Positions 44,136 to 53,909 are shown, numbered from the stretch's first letter. The stretch is 64,000 nt of DNA from Elusimicrobia bacterium GWD2_63_28 (GCA_001799895.1 MGUI01000027.1:1-64000), one strand, 5' to 3'. Translations and numbers: made by a program. Notes: a model not told the origin generated them from the sequence alone.

Positions 44136-47100
44136 ATGAAATTAACGAATCCCGACATGAAAACCGTTATTTTTATCTGGGCCGCCGGCCTGTTTATCCA
44201 GTGCTCCACGCCCGCGCTGGCCGCGCCGGACCTGCCCGGCCGGTTCAGGATCTCGCTGCAGCGCACCAAGAGCGCCGACGACGACCGGAAATACGCCATA
44301 GCCTTTTCCCCGGATAACGCCAGCCTGGCGCTGGGCGGCATCAATCTGGATATCTGGAGCACCAAAGGCTATTTGATCAACAATGTCCTGCCTGCCTCCG
44401 GCCGCAACGCCTACGGTTTCGCGCTGCTGCTCTTCTCCGGCGACGGAAAAGAGGTGATCGCCGCCTCGAAGAGCGAAAAGACCGTCAACATTTTTGACGC
44501 CGCGTCCGGCAAGTTAGCCCGCACCCTCACCCTGGGCGCCGAAGGTAACGCGAGCTGCCTGGCCTTGTCTCCCGACGGGGCCACGCTGGCCATAGGCACC
44601 ACCGAAGGTTATGTTGAGCTGTGGAGTTATAAACGACACCAGCTGCTGCGCCGTCTGCAGGTCTCGGACAACAATATCGGCAGCCTGGCCTTCCTGCGCG
44701 ACGGCAGGAGAATGGTGTACGGCGCCGCAGACTTGTACACCATAGTCCGTACCCCGCGCAGCGTCAGCAAGACCATGAACCGCGGCGAAGTCGGGTTCGA
44801 AGCCGGCATTATCGAGGCCACGGGCCGGAAAACAAAGAAGTTTTTCTGGAAGAACACCGCCGGGGCCGAAACGCTCTTCTTTTCCCCGGCGCTGGAGCAG
44901 ATAGCGATCCACGATAAAAAGACTTTATGGCTGCTGGATAAGGACTTCAAGGTCCTAAAAACCACCTCCGCCGTTTCCTCCGGACAGGCCCTGGAAATCT
45001 CCAGGGCGCTTATCAGCCCGGACGGCTCCGAGATCGCGGTAATTACCGGAGCTGCCAGGGCCAGGATGCTCGTGTATTCGCTGCCCGGGCTGGGCAGATT
45101 GGCCGATTACGACCTGGGCGAACATTGGGAGGTGAACGCCGCCTACACCCCGGACTCCAGGTTTATCGCCATAGCCGGTATCAGGGAGCGCAACCGGCTC
45201 ATCGACCCGCATTCCGGCGCGCTGCACCTGGGCCTCTACAAGGCGTCGGACTCGCCCGTGACCGCGGACATAAGCCCCGACGGCAAATCCGTAGTTTCAG
45301 GAGGCGCCTCGGTCGGCCTGTGGCCTATCGACGGCGGCGAGCAGCGGAAGATCCCGAGCCAGTTCCTCAGTTCCAGGGTCATCCTCGCCCCGGACGGGCG
45401 GCATATCGTGGTGGGCCGCCGCTACGGGATAGAAGTCTCCGAATTAGACAGTGGTGAAAGCCGCGTGTTCGAGGCCGCCCAGCTAAGCCCCGTGGCGCTC
45501 AGCCCCGACGGGAACCTTGTGGCCTATATGCCGCCTTATAACGCCTCGCCCGACTCCATGCGGCTGGCGGTGCGCAACCTGGCATCCGGCAAGATCGTCG
45601 ACGAGATCCCGGTGCGCTATTGCCCAGTGGAAAGAGTCGCGTTCGCCGGCAACGGCCGCTTCCTGGTCTGGGGCAGGGGCATCTACGACCTGAAATTGAA
45701 AAAGCTGGTCAGGGCGCTCACTACCAACGTGCTGGACGCCTCCGGCCAATTCGTGGCGGTGGCAGGCCATACCAACCACGTGATCCTGAACGGGATCGAC
45801 GGTAAGGCTGGGGCCATGACCGAAACCTCCAGCAGGCCCACCGCGTTGCGCTTCCAGCCCGGGGGGGAAAACCTCGCCGTCGGGTTCGACAACGGGACCA
45901 TAGAGCTGCGCGGCCTGCCGGGCCTGCAGCTCGTCAAGAAACTCACCGGGCACAACCAGCTGGTAACTGACCTGGAGTTCAGCCGCGACGGCAGGTACCT
46001 GGTTTCCTCCAGCTTCGACAATACCACCAAGGTCTGGAGCCTTAAGAATTACAGCCATTACACCCGCTTCTCGGCGGGCGGCGAATGGCTGATGTACACC
46101 TCCGACGGCTATTTCGACGCCTCGCCCCGCGGCGAAGCGCTGGCCGCCATGGTCCGCGGCACGGAGGTCTTCAGCCTGGAACAGTTCGCCGCGCGCAACA
46201 ACAGGCCGGACATTATCCTGGGCAGGATGGGGCTGGCCTCGCCGGAGCGGCTGGCCCACTACAAGGGCCGGCACCTGAAGCGGCTGAAGAAACTGGGGCT
46301 CGAGGAGAAGGACCTGAGCGCGGAACTGCACGCCCCGGAAGCCAAGATCACCGCCACCCGGCGCGAGGATAAATTCCTGACGGTAGACTTCACGCTTTCC
46401 GACGCCAGGTTCCCGCTGAAAAGCTACAACATCTACGTCAATAACGTGCCGCTGTTCACGGCCTACGGCAGGCAGTTGTCGGGCGGCAGTTTCAGCGGGA
46501 CGGAGCGGATAGAACTGACTCCGGGAAAGAACAAGATAGAGGTCACCGCCACCAATGCCGCCGGGGCGGAGGCGTACAGGGCGCAGGCCTACGCCGATTA
46601 CGCCGGCAAGGCGAGGGGCAACCTGTATTACCTGGCCTTCGGGATCTCGAAATATCAGAAGCCCGAGCTGGCGCTCAGCTACGCGGATAAGGACGCCAAA
46701 GACCTGGAAGCCGTAGTGGCGAAGATGCGCCCGCATTACGACAATGTCTTTACGAAAGCGCTGCTGAACTCAGAAGCTACAGCCGCGAACATCAAGAAAG
46801 CCAGGGCCTTCCTGGCGAACGCCGGGACCGACGACACGGTGGTGCTTTTCGCGGCGGGGCACGGCGGCTACGACAAGAGCGCTGACCCGAAGTATTATTA
46901 CCTGCCTTACGAGGCGGACCCGGCCAACCTTGCAAAAACCGGGGTGCAGTTCGAGGAGATCGAGGCGATCCTGGACGGCATACGCCCCAGGAAGAAACTG
47001 TTCCTGCTCGACACCTGCGATTCGGGTGAGCTGGATGAAGCCACCTTCGGGCGCTACTACGCCGCGGCCGCGGCCAGGAAGATAATCCCGCGCAGCTACC

Positions 47101-47456
47101 GCAAGCCGCTGAAAAAACGCGCCGCCCAGGCCCTGCCCGCGCGGCCGTACCTGTACGAAAAGAACCGCCTGATTTACAGCGACGTCTCACGGCGCACGGG
47201 TTCCATTGTGTTCTCGTCCTCGCGCGGCGGAGAGGTCTCTTATGAGAGCGCCCTGCTGCAGAACGGTTTTTTCACCAGCGAAGTCATAGCGGCCCTGTCG
47301 GGCCGGGCGGCCGACGAGAACCGCAACGCCAGGGTCTCCACGAAAGAACTGCTGAAATATGTTTCAGAAGCGGTGACGGCCAATACTGACAACCTGCAGC
47401 ATCCTACCGTGGACAGGGACAACTCCTACCAGGAGATAGAGTTCCCGCTGCCCTGA
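44136..47456 (+). CDS. Secreted WD40-repeat protein with C-terminal caspase (C14) domain
   Basis: A protein of up to 1106 residues. A signal peptide (ending ALAA, about residue 29) is followed by many WD40-type blades (about 40-640), with the clearest repeat at LTGHNQLVTDLEFSRDGRYLVSSSFDNTTKVWSL. An Ig-like segment lies at about 730-825. The caspase-like domain (about 830-1100) has its catalytic pair intact: His909 in FAAGHGGY and Cys961 in LLDTCDSGE, 52 residues apart. Similar WD40-caspase fusions occur in bacteria with complex envelopes or social behaviour. The ATG at 44136 overlaps a TAGAAT box; the ATG at 44157 would keep the signal peptide and may be the true start. Targets are unknown. 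Confidence 0.85.
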   Translation: MKLTNPDMKTVIFIWAAGLFIQCSTPALAAPDLPGRFRISLQRTKSADDDRKYAIAFSPDNASLALGGINLDIWSTKGYLINNVLPASGRNAYGFALLLFSGDGKEVIAASKSEKTVNIFDAASGKLARTLTLGAEGNASCLALSPDGATLAIGTTEGYVELWSYKRHQLLRRLQVSDNNIGSLAFLRDGRRMVYGAADLYTIVRTPRSVSKTMNRGEVGFEAGIIEATGRKTKKFFWKNTAGAETLFFSPALEQIAIHDKKTLWLLDKDFKVLKTTSAVSSGQALEISRALISPDGSEIAVITGAARARMLVYSLPGLGRLADYDLGEHWEVNAAYTPDSRFIAIAGIRERNRLIDPHSGALHLGLYKASDSPVTADISPDGKSVVSGGASVGLWPIDGGEQRKIPSQFLSSRVILAPDGRHIVVGRRYGIEVSELDSGESRVFEAAQLSPVALSPDGNLVAYMPPYNASPDSMRLAVRNLASGKIVDEIPVRYCPVERVAFAGNGRFLVWGRGIYDLKLKKLVRALTTNVLDASGQFVAVAGHTNHVILNGIDGKAGAMTETSSRPTALRFQPGGENLAVGFDNGTIELRGLPGLQLVKKLTGHNQLVTDLEFSRDGRYLVSSSFDNTTKVWSLKNYSHYTRFSAGGEWLMYTSDGYFDASPRGEALAAMVRGTEVFSLEQFAARNNRPDIILGRMGLASPERLAHYKGRHLKRLKKLGLEEKDLSAELHAPEAKITATRREDKFLTVDFTLSDARFPLKSYNIYVNNVPLFTAYGRQLSGGSFSGTERIELTPGKNKIEVTATNAAGAEAYRAQAYADYAGKARGNLYYLAFGISKYQKPELALSYADKDAKDLEAVVAKMRPHYDNVFTKALLNSEATAANIKKARAFLANAGTDDTVVLFAAGHGGYDKSADPKYYYLPYEADPANLAKTGVQFEEIEAILDGIRPRKKLFLLDTCDSGELDEATFGRYYAAAAARKIIPRSYRKPLKKRAAQALPARPYLYEKNRLIYSDVSRRTGSIVFSSSRGGEVSYESALLQNGFFTSEVIAALSGRAADENRNARVSTKELLKYVSEAVTANTDNLQHPTVDRDNSYQEIEFPLP

Positions 47457-47474
47457 AGCCGGCACAAGCCACCG

Positions 47475-47503
47475 TTAACCCGAATTGTTTGATAAAATAA
47501 TAC
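47475..47503 (+). promoter_or_regulatory. Candidate promoter of the small envelope-protein pair
   Basis: TTAACC (47475-47480), a 17-base spacer and TAATAC (47498-47503), about 50 bases before the ATG at 47554. Confidence 0.45.
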
Positions 47504-47553
47504 ACAGGCAGATTGCGGCGGGGCTAAGCCCGGGCCGCTATCAGGAGGGGATT

Positions 47554-47868
47554 ATGAAAAAGACCGGTAAAATACTCGGGGCGGGCATAGGGCTGGCGGC
47601 CATCACGGCCGCGGGCGCTTATTTCCTTTACGGCGATAAGAACGCCAAGAACCGCGAAAAGGTCCGCGGCTGGGCGCTGAAGATGAAAGGCGATGTTCTT
47701 GAGAAAATGGAATCCATGGAGACCATAGACCGGGAAACCTACCTGCGGATGGTGGACAAGATAGCGGAGCGCTATTCCAAGCTGGAAACCATGAGCGCCG
47801 CCGAGCTGCGCCGCCTGACGGTGGACCTCAAGAACGCCTGGGTCCACATCGATAAAAAACTGAAGTAA
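47554..47868 (+). CDS. Small single-helix membrane protein of unknown function
   Basis: A 104-residue protein with one N-terminal membrane helix (about 6-24, GKILGAGIGLAAITAAGAYFLYG) and a charged, helical remainder. The layout recalls YtxH-like or gas-vesicle/phasin-like stress proteins, but no specific family signature is seen. GGAGG precedes the ATG by seven bases, which sets the start. The lipoprotein gene follows 18 bases later, probably in one unit. Confidence 0.75.
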   Translation: MKKTGKILGAGIGLAAITAAGAYFLYGDKNAKNREKVRGWALKMKGDVLEKMESMETIDRETYLRMVDKIAERYSKLETMSAAELRRLTVDLKNAWVHIDKKLK

Positions 47869-47886
47869 GACCCGCTGGACGCAATT

Positions 47887-48417
47887 ATGCATAAGAACAT
47901 AATCGTTCTTGTCCTCGGCGCGGCCCTGCTGGCCGGCTGCGGCAAGTCCAAGGAAGACGTGGCGGCCGAACAGGCGGCCGCGGCCCAGGCCCAGGCCGCC
48001 GCGGAAGCCGCGGCGAAAAAAGCGGCGGGGCCCACCGCTGAGGAGAAGAAGCAGGCCGCCGCGGAGTTTATCGCCCTGATCTGCTCCTCCCCGCAAGTGT
48101 TCGAAGACGCGGAGACCAGCATAGACACCCTGGAGGCCTTTTCCGGAGAAGGGGCGGACAAGAACGAGGCGCGGAAACATTTCATGAGGGCCCAGAACTA
48201 TTACCGCGGCGCGCTGGAGAATGAAATGACCGCCCGCGGCTTATCCTACGAAGCCCTGATGCTTTACGCCGGCGGGGTACTGCCGCGTCAGGGCACCACG
48301 GAAAGCGTAAATGAATTCCGGGCCCTGATAAAGGCCAATTGCCGCGGCGTGGACGAAGCCAACGCCGAGCGCGTCCTCGGCGGCATCCTTTTCTACTGCG
48401 CGGCGCAGACGCCGTAA
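47887..48417 (+). CDS. Lipoprotein of unknown function
   Basis: A 176-residue protein with a clear lipobox (LLAG-Cys18), so it should be lipidated and placed in the inner or outer membrane. An Ala/Glu/Gln-rich helical spacer (about 22-60) is followed by a small helical domain with three cysteines (ICSS, ANCRG and FYCAA). No domain is recognised. A short GC hairpin without a T-run (48449-48466) lies downstream. Confidence 0.78.
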   Translation: MHKNIIVLVLGAALLAGCGKSKEDVAAEQAAAAQAQAAAEAAAKKAAGPTAEEKKQAAAEFIALICSSPQVFEDAETSIDTLEAFSGEGADKNEARKHFMRAQNYYRGALENEMTARGLSYEALMLYAGGVLPRQGTTESVNEFRALIKANCRGVDEANAERVLGGILFYCAAQTP

Positions 48418-48487
48418 CCGCCCCGTTAGCCTCAAAAATAAAGACAAAGCCGCGCAAGCGCGCGGCAGGATATCGTATTATTAAGTC

Positions 48488-50071
48488 ATGCCCCTGGAAC
48501 TGATCGTAAGCGGTTTGCTGGTGCCCGTTGAGACGGATACGCCCGGCGCATACCTGGCGGCGGCCGCCCGCAGACTCGGCCTGGCTGAAGGGGAAATAGC
48601 GCCAGTCGCCATACTGGCCAAAGGCCTTGCCGCCGACGACCCCGGGCAGTTCTACTACCGGGTAACGCTGGCGGTGCGCGTTCCGGAGGGCTATGGCAAC
48701 AAAGACAATTTCCCCGTATACGCTCCCAGGCCGGCCGCTCACTACAAGCAGGCGGAGCCGGGCGGGCGCCCTGTAATAATAGGCTTCGGCCCGGCCGGGA
48801 TGTTCGCCGCCCTGGAACTGCTGGAATACGGCCTGAAGCCTCTCATCTTCGAACGGGGCAAACGGCTGGAAGAGCGCCACCTCGACGTGCAGGATTTTAT
48901 CCGTGACCGCAGGCTGGCCCCCGAGTCCAATATCCAGTTCGGCGAAGGCGGGGCGGGCGCCTACTCGGACGGCAAGCTGTTCTCGCGGGTCAACAACACC
49001 TCCTACGCCAGCCGCGTGCTGGACACCTTTATTAAATTCGGCGCGCCGCCGGAGATCGGCTACGTCAGCAAGCCGCACCTGGGCACCGACGTGCTGCGCC
49101 GCGTAGTTGTCAATATCCGCAACCATGTCCTGGAGCGCGGCGGGGAAATACATTACGGCGCCAAAATGACTGACCTCCTCGTCTCCGGAGGAAAAGCGGC
49201 GGGCGTAGTGATAAACGGCTCGGCAGAGCACGCAGCCTCCGGCGTCTTCCTGGCCATCGGGAATTCCGCCAGGGATACTTTCGAACTGCTGCTCGAAAAG
49301 GGCGCGGGCCTGGAGGCCAAGCCAATCTCTGTCGGGGTGAGGCTGGAGCACCCGGCGGAGACCATAAACCTTATCCGCTACGGCGGCAAATATAAAAACT
49401 TCCCGGGGCTGGGCGCCGCCACCTATTCTTTCAACTACACCGACCGCACGGCCGGCCGCGGGGCTTACACCTTCTGCATGTGCCCCGGCGGGGAAGTGGT
49501 GAACGCCTCTTCCGAACAAGGCCTGCTGGCGCTCAACGGCATGAGCTACGCGGCCAGGGCTTCGGCCTATTCCAATTCGGCCATAGCCGTAACCTGCGCC
49601 GTGTCAGACTACGGCCCGGCCCACCCGCTGGCCGGGCTGGAGTTCCAGAAACGCATAGAACGCGCGGCCTTCCTGGCCGGCGGCTCGGACTGGAAGGTCC
49701 CGGCTCAGGGGCTGCGCGATTTTATGGAAGGCCGGCTCTCTCCGTCCCTGAACGCCAATTCCTACAAAATGGGCGCGCAGAGCGCCGACCTGGCCGCCGT
49801 CTTCCCGCCCTTTGTCGGCGCCACCCTGCGCGCCGCCTTCATCCAATGGCGCCAGCAATGCCCGCTCTTCACAGGTAGCGACGCCATACTTATGGGGTCG
49901 GAAACGCGCACCTCCTCGCCGGTAAAGCTGCGGCGGGGGGAGGACTTCCAGTCGGTCACTATCCGCGGTCTCTATCCCATCGGCGAGGGGTCGGGTTACA
50001 CCGGCGGGATAACCAGCGCGGCCGCCGACGCCATAAAGGCCGTGGAGGCCGCGCAGAAAGAACGCGGCTGA
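48488..50071 (+). CDS. FAD-dependent dehydrogenase of the COG2509 family
   Basis: A 527-residue flavoprotein. An N-terminal alpha/beta domain (1-90) precedes the FAD-binding GFGPAGMFAALELL (GxGxxG at 99-104) and IFERGKRLEER. The family-specific NIQFGEGGAGAYSDGKLFSR, the second nucleotide motif GVFLAIGNSARD and the C-terminal LYPIGEGSGYTGGI (FAD contact) follow. Members of this family are widespread and soluble, and their substrate is not established. A TATTAT box lies six bases before the ATG, with no ribosome site. The aspartate kinase gene follows after 67 bases. Confidence 0.88.
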   Translation: MPLELIVSGLLVPVETDTPGAYLAAAARRLGLAEGEIAPVAILAKGLAADDPGQFYYRVTLAVRVPEGYGNKDNFPVYAPRPAAHYKQAEPGGRPVIIGFGPAGMFAALELLEYGLKPLIFERGKRLEERHLDVQDFIRDRRLAPESNIQFGEGGAGAYSDGKLFSRVNNTSYASRVLDTFIKFGAPPEIGYVSKPHLGTDVLRRVVVNIRNHVLERGGEIHYGAKMTDLLVSGGKAAGVVINGSAEHAASGVFLAIGNSARDTFELLLEKGAGLEAKPISVGVRLEHPAETINLIRYGGKYKNFPGLGAATYSFNYTDRTAGRGAYTFCMCPGGEVVNASSEQGLLALNGMSYAARASAYSNSAIAVTCAVSDYGPAHPLAGLEFQKRIERAAFLAGGSDWKVPAQGLRDFMEGRLSPSLNANSYKMGAQSADLAAVFPPFVGATLRAAFIQWRQQCPLFTGSDAILMGSETRTSSPVKLRRGEDFQSVTIRGLYPIGEGSGYTGGITSAAADAIKAVEAAQKERG

Positions 50072-50101
50072 ACCTTTTCAAGGAACTGCGGCGGAAGGCG
50101 C

Positions 50102-50130
50102 TTGCCCGGATCGCCGCCATTTGAGACAAT
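50102..50130 (+). promoter_or_regulatory. Candidate lysC promoter
   Basis: TTGCCC (50102-50107), a 17-base spacer and GACAAT (50125-50130), eight bases before the ATG. This would give a leaderless mRNA. The gap is too short for a lysine riboswitch. Confidence 0.4.
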
Positions 50131-50138
50131 ATTGCCTT

Positions 50139-51404
50139 ATGGCCCTGATAATACAGAAATACGGCGGGACCTCGGTCGGCAATATCGACCGCGTGCGCTC
50201 CGTGGCTCGCCGCGTCATACAGAGCGCTGGCCGCGGCAACCGGGTGGTGGCCGTGGTCTCGGCCATGGCCGGCGAGACCAACCGCCTGATAGACCTGGGC
50301 AAGACCGTCTCGAAGAACAGCGAGGGCCGCGAGTTCGACGTGCTGCTGGCCACCGGCGAGCAGGTGACCACCGCCCTGCTGGCCCTGGCCATAGAAGACT
50401 TAGGCCGCAAGGCCGTGTCCTTCCTGGGCCACCAGGTGCAGATCACCACCACCGGCTCTTTCTCCAGGGCCCGCATAGAATCCGTGAACGCCGACCGCAC
50501 GCTGAAGGCCCTTAACGACGGGTACATAGTGGTGGTGGCCGGCTTCCAGGGCGCCACGCGCGAGGGCTCCATCACCACGCTCGGGCGCGGCGGCTCCGAC
50601 ATCACCGCCGTGGCGCTGGGCGTGGCGCTGAAAGCCGACCGGGTGGAGTTCTACAAGGACGTGGACGGCATCTTCACCGCCGACCCTTCCGTCTGCCCCG
50701 ACGCCCGGCTGCTGCCCAAGGTGGCCTACGAGGAAATGCTGGAGATGTCGTACCTGGGCGCCAAGGTGCTGCACCCGCGCTGCGTGGAGCTGGCGCGGCG
50801 CAACAAGCTGCCGCTGATAGTACGCTCGTCGCTGAATTTTAATCCGGGCACCGAGGTGGTGCCCGAGGAGGACCTCATGGAATACGCCGCCGTAGCCGGT
50901 ATAGTCTGCGACAAGAACCAGGTGAAGGTCTCGCTCACGAATATCCCCGACAAGCCCGGCATCCTGGCCGGCATCTTTACCGCCGTCGCCGAGGCCGACA
51001 TCAACATAGACATGATAGTCGAGGACGTCTCCGCCTCGGGCGGGGCTACCTCGGTCTCTTTCACCTGCGGCTCGGCCGACCTGGCGGCCGCCGAGAAAGC
51101 CGCAAAAAAACTGACGGCCGTTTATCCCGGCAGCGGCTGGGCCGTGAAGCCCGGCCTCAACAAGCTTTCGATAGTAGGCGCCGGCATGCGCCTGCACAGC
51201 GGCGTGGCCTCGCGCATGTTCACCGCCCTGGCCCGCGAGGGCATCAGCGTGTACATGGTGAACACGTCGGACATAAAGGTTTCCTGCCTGATAGAGGCCA
51301 AGTACGCCGAGCTGGCCGTGCGCACCCTGCACGAAGTTTTCGAGCTGGGCAAAGCCCCCGCTAAAAAAGTAAAACCCGGCGCGCGAAAGCGGGCCGGGCG
51401 TTAG
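50139..51404 (+). CDS. lysC: Aspartate kinase
   Basis: Phosphorylates aspartate, the first step to lysine, threonine and methionine. It has 421 residues, the usual monofunctional length. The N-terminal KYGGTSVG, VVSAMAGETNRLI, the catalytic TLGRGGSDITAVAL and VDGIFTADP are present. Two ACT domains follow from about residue 265 (VKVSLTNIPDKPGILAGIF and KLSIVGAGMRLHSGVASRMF), which usually give feedback control by lysine and/or threonine. The ATG at 50139 is chosen over an upstream codon because MALIIQKYGG is the conserved beginning. The Lys/Arg-rich last 15 residues extend beyond the ACT fold. Confidence 0.96.
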   Translation: MALIIQKYGGTSVGNIDRVRSVARRVIQSAGRGNRVVAVVSAMAGETNRLIDLGKTVSKNSEGREFDVLLATGEQVTTALLALAIEDLGRKAVSFLGHQVQITTTGSFSRARIESVNADRTLKALNDGYIVVVAGFQGATREGSITTLGRGGSDITAVALGVALKADRVEFYKDVDGIFTADPSVCPDARLLPKVAYEEMLEMSYLGAKVLHPRCVELARRNKLPLIVRSSLNFNPGTEVVPEEDLMEYAAVAGIVCDKNQVKVSLTNIPDKPGILAGIFTAVAEADINIDMIVEDVSASGGATSVSFTCGSADLAAAEKAAKKLTAVYPGSGWAVKPGLNKLSIVGAGMRLHSGVASRMFTALAREGISVYMVNTSDIKVSCLIEAKYAELAVRTLHEVFELGKAPAKKVKPGARKRAGR

Positions 51405-51428
51405 AACCTTCCTTTTTTCAACAGCGGC

Positions 51429-52652
51429 TCAGAGCTCGCTCTTGTCGGGTATCCTCGTGAAGGCTATCCGCAGCGGGATCAAGCCTTTTGACTCGTGCGT
51501 GGCGCCGTAATGGAGGACGTCCTTGCCGAACTTGGCGTTAAGCTGGTCCAAAGTTTTAGTAAGTTTGCCGCGGCGCTGGTCTTCGAACAGCGACGGGGCG
51601 TGCAGCGACTCCGGCACCAGGCCGCCGAGCGCGACGCCCACGGCGAACACGGAACCCTGCGGCAATTCCTTCCACAGCGTTTTGACGGCTTTCAGGAAGG
51701 CCAGGGTATCCTGCGTCTCCATCAGCGTGCAGTGCGCCTGCCAGGCGTCCTGCCCCGTAAACCGCACGAAGATCTGCAGGCCCGAGGCGTAAAAGCCCTC
51801 CTGCCGCAGCCTGCCCGCCGCCTTATCCGTGAGTTTCTTGAGTATCCGCAAGGCGCCGGCCCTGTTGCGCAGCTCCGGCGGCAGCACGTGGGAATGGCTG
51901 ATGGACTTCTGCTCGCTCAGCCTGGCCGGCAGGTCCTCGCCGCGCAGCAAGTGCCACATTTCCTCGCCGGCAACGCTGCCCCAGGCCGCGCGCAGCTCGC
52001 CGGGCGTCAGGGCTAGCAAACCCTGCATGGTGGTAATACCTTTTTTATTAAGACGTTCTTCCATCCTGGCCCCGATGCCGGTCAGGTCCCGCAGCTTCAG
52101 CTGGTGCAGCGCGCCGGGCAGATCGCAGTGGCGGATGACGGTGAAACCGTCGGGCTTCTTCATATCTCCGGCTATCTTGGCCAAATAGCGGTTGGGCCCC
52201 AGGCCTATGGAACATTTCAGGGAAGCCCCGACGTTCGTCTTTATAGCGGCCTTGATCTGCAGCGCCAGGTCCGAAGCCACTTTCAAATCCTGCTGACGGC
52301 CCGTAAGCCGGCAGGCTATCTCGTCTATGGAGCAGACCGCCTCCACCGGCACGCAGGTCTCGACGGTCTCCACTATCCTGTTGTGGTACCTGACATAGTT
52401 GGCGTGGTCGCCCACGATGAATTTCATACGCGGGCACAGGCGCCTGGCGTCCCGCACCAAAGTGCCTGTTTTTACGCCGAAGGCCTTGCCTTCGTAACTG
52501 ACCGCTATGCAGCAGGTGCTGTCGGCCTTTATGGGCACCACGCCCACCGGTTGGCCGCGCAAAGCGGGGTTCAGCTCCTGCTCCACCGAGGCGAAGAAGG
52601 AGTTCATGTCGAGGTAGAGCCAGCTTACCAGCTGCGAGGGATCGCGCGTCAT
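51429..52652 (-). CDS. Y-family DNA polymerase (DinB/Pol IV-like)
   Basis: A 407-residue lesion-bypass polymerase. Catalytic carboxylates are present: Asp15 in YLDMNSFFASVEQ, and Asp110-Glu111 in CSIDEIA. AVSYEGKAFGVKTGT (fingers) and the thumb segment GIGARMEERLNKKGI (helix-hairpin-helix) follow. The little-finger domain runs from about 240 to 350. The fingers motif reads YEGKAFGV where Pol IV usually has YEARxFGV. A minus-strand TATACT box lies about 12 bases before the start. No umuD, lexA or imuA gene is next to it, so SOS control is unproven. Confidence 0.88.
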   Translation of the reverse strand: MTRDPSQLVSWLYLDMNSFFASVEQELNPALRGQPVGVVPIKADSTCCIAVSYEGKAFGVKTGTLVRDARRLCPRMKFIVGDHANYVRYHNRIVETVETCVPVEAVCSIDEIACRLTGRQQDLKVASDLALQIKAAIKTNVGASLKCSIGLGPNRYLAKIAGDMKKPDGFTVIRHCDLPGALHQLKLRDLTGIGARMEERLNKKGITTMQGLLALTPGELRAAWGSVAGEEMWHLLRGEDLPARLSEQKSISHSHVLPPELRNRAGALRILKKLTDKAAGRLRQEGFYASGLQIFVRFTGQDAWQAHCTLMETQDTLAFLKAVKTLWKELPQGSVFAVGVALGGLVPESLHAPSLFEDQRRGKLTKTLDQLNAKFGKDVLHYGATHESKGLIPLRIAFTRIPDKSEL

Positions 52653-52700
52653 GGCCAGATAGTATACAACAACGGCGCGACAACGGCGTGCCGCGGCACT

Positions 52701-53909
52701 TCAGGGTTTTGCGGGGAGGGGGCTTTCGGCGTCCGGCTCGTCGCCGGCGTGCTTGAGCACGCCCCAGGTCATAACCAGGGACGAAAGCAGCACGGCCCAG
52801 AGCAGCACGCTGTCCGGGATGAGCGTGATGCGCAGCTCCGGCGGGATACCCATGAACAGCAGGATGGTTATAAGTCCCCGCGGCGCCACGTAGGTTAGCG
52901 CCGCGGCGGCGGGGCGCGGCAGCAGCAGCCGCAGCGGCAGCACCCGCGACGCGTAGGCCAGCATGATAACGGGCAGCACCACGGCCAGCGCGTCCCTGTT
53001 GAGCAGCCGCGGGATATCGGCCGAATAGCCCAGCAGCACGAAGAAGAAGGTTTTAATGACGAAGGTAGTTTCCGAGATCACGCTCTTGAACTGCCTGACC
53101 TCCGGCCCCAGCTTCTCCAGGTCGAAGTAAAAGCGCATGTTGCCCCGGATGAACAGCGTGATGTTATTAAGGAACAGCCCGAACACCAGCACCAGTATCA
53201 GCGGCGAAAAATGCATCAGCTTCGCCGTGGCGTAGACCAGCAGCAGGATGGCGAAGACGGGCAGGTACTTGACCTGGTGGCTGATGCGCTCCACCAGCGC
53301 GGTCAGCCCCAGGGAAAAGGCCACGGAGATCAGCAGCGTGACGAGGATCTCGAAGAGGAAGGAAACCAGGGACCCCGGGCCGAAAGCGGTGTTGACCACC
53401 AGGAAATTGAAGACCAGGATGCCCAGGATGTCAGAGAAGGAACTTTCGTAGGTCAGGAACTCACGGCGGGACTCAGACAGAAGCCGCGAGCCGGGGATGG
53501 CGATGGCGCTGCTGATAATGGCGAAGGGCAGCGCGTTAATGAGCGCGGCGCGCAGCGGCACCTCGAACAGGCCCATGAAGACCGCCGCGATGCCGGCGAG
53601 GCAGAGCAGCATTCCGGCCAGCGCCGACAGCGCGCTCTTCTTTATCAGCGGGGCTTTTTCCAGCTTCAGTTCCAGGTCCAGCCCGGCCTCCAGCACTATG
53701 AGGATGAGGCCGATGGTGCCCAGGGGCGCCAGGATGTAATCCAGGTACGGGATGATGTAGCCGGTCCAGTTGGAAGCCAGGCGCAACCCGAGCCCCGAGA
53801 GTATCAGCAGCACCACCGACGGCAGCTTGGTCCTGCCCGAGAACATGTCGAAAAGATAGGAGACCAATATAAGTGAACTGATCAGGATGAGGACGATCTC
53901 GGTGTTCAT
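52701..53909 (-). CDS. Cation:proton antiporter (CPA family)
   Basis: A 402-residue membrane protein with about twelve helices, matching the sodium/proton exchanger (CPA1/NhaP-like) fold. Motifs include LGTIGLILIVLEAGLDLELK (membrane helix with Glu/Asp), ESSFSDILGILVFN (the ion-binding Asp region) and APRGLITILLF. It would exchange sodium or potassium for protons. A minus-strand TATAAT box lies 13 bases upstream of the ATG. A 12-base palindrome (GTGCCGCGGCAC, 52688-52699) lies just after the stop. Confidence 0.88.
   Translation of the reverse strand: MNTEIVLILISSLILVSYLFDMFSGRTKLPSVVLLILSGLGLRLASNWTGYIIPYLDYILAPLGTIGLILIVLEAGLDLELKLEKAPLIKKSALSALAGMLLCLAGIAAVFMGLFEVPLRAALINALPFAIISSAIAIPGSRLLSESRREFLTYESSFSDILGILVFNFLVVNTAFGPGSLVSFLFEILVTLLISVAFSLGLTALVERISHQVKYLPVFAILLLVYATAKLMHFSPLILVLVFGLFLNNITLFIRGNMRFYFDLEKLGPEVRQFKSVISETTFVIKTFFFVLLGYSADIPRLLNRDALAVVLPVIMLAYASRVLPLRLLLPRPAAAALTYVAPRGLITILLFMGIPPELRITLIPDSVLLWAVLLSSLVMTWGVLKHAGDEPDAESPLPAKP

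Noticed and set aside
50072..50138. Lysine riboswitch before aspartate kinase
   Set aside because: The gap is 67 bases, far shorter than a lysine riboswitch, and contains no expression-platform hairpin.
52688..52699. 12-base palindrome as an SOS (LexA) operator of the Y-family polymerase
   Set aside because: It sits just after the antiporter stop, about 36 bases upstream of the polymerase start, does not resemble known LexA boxes, and has no second site in the window.
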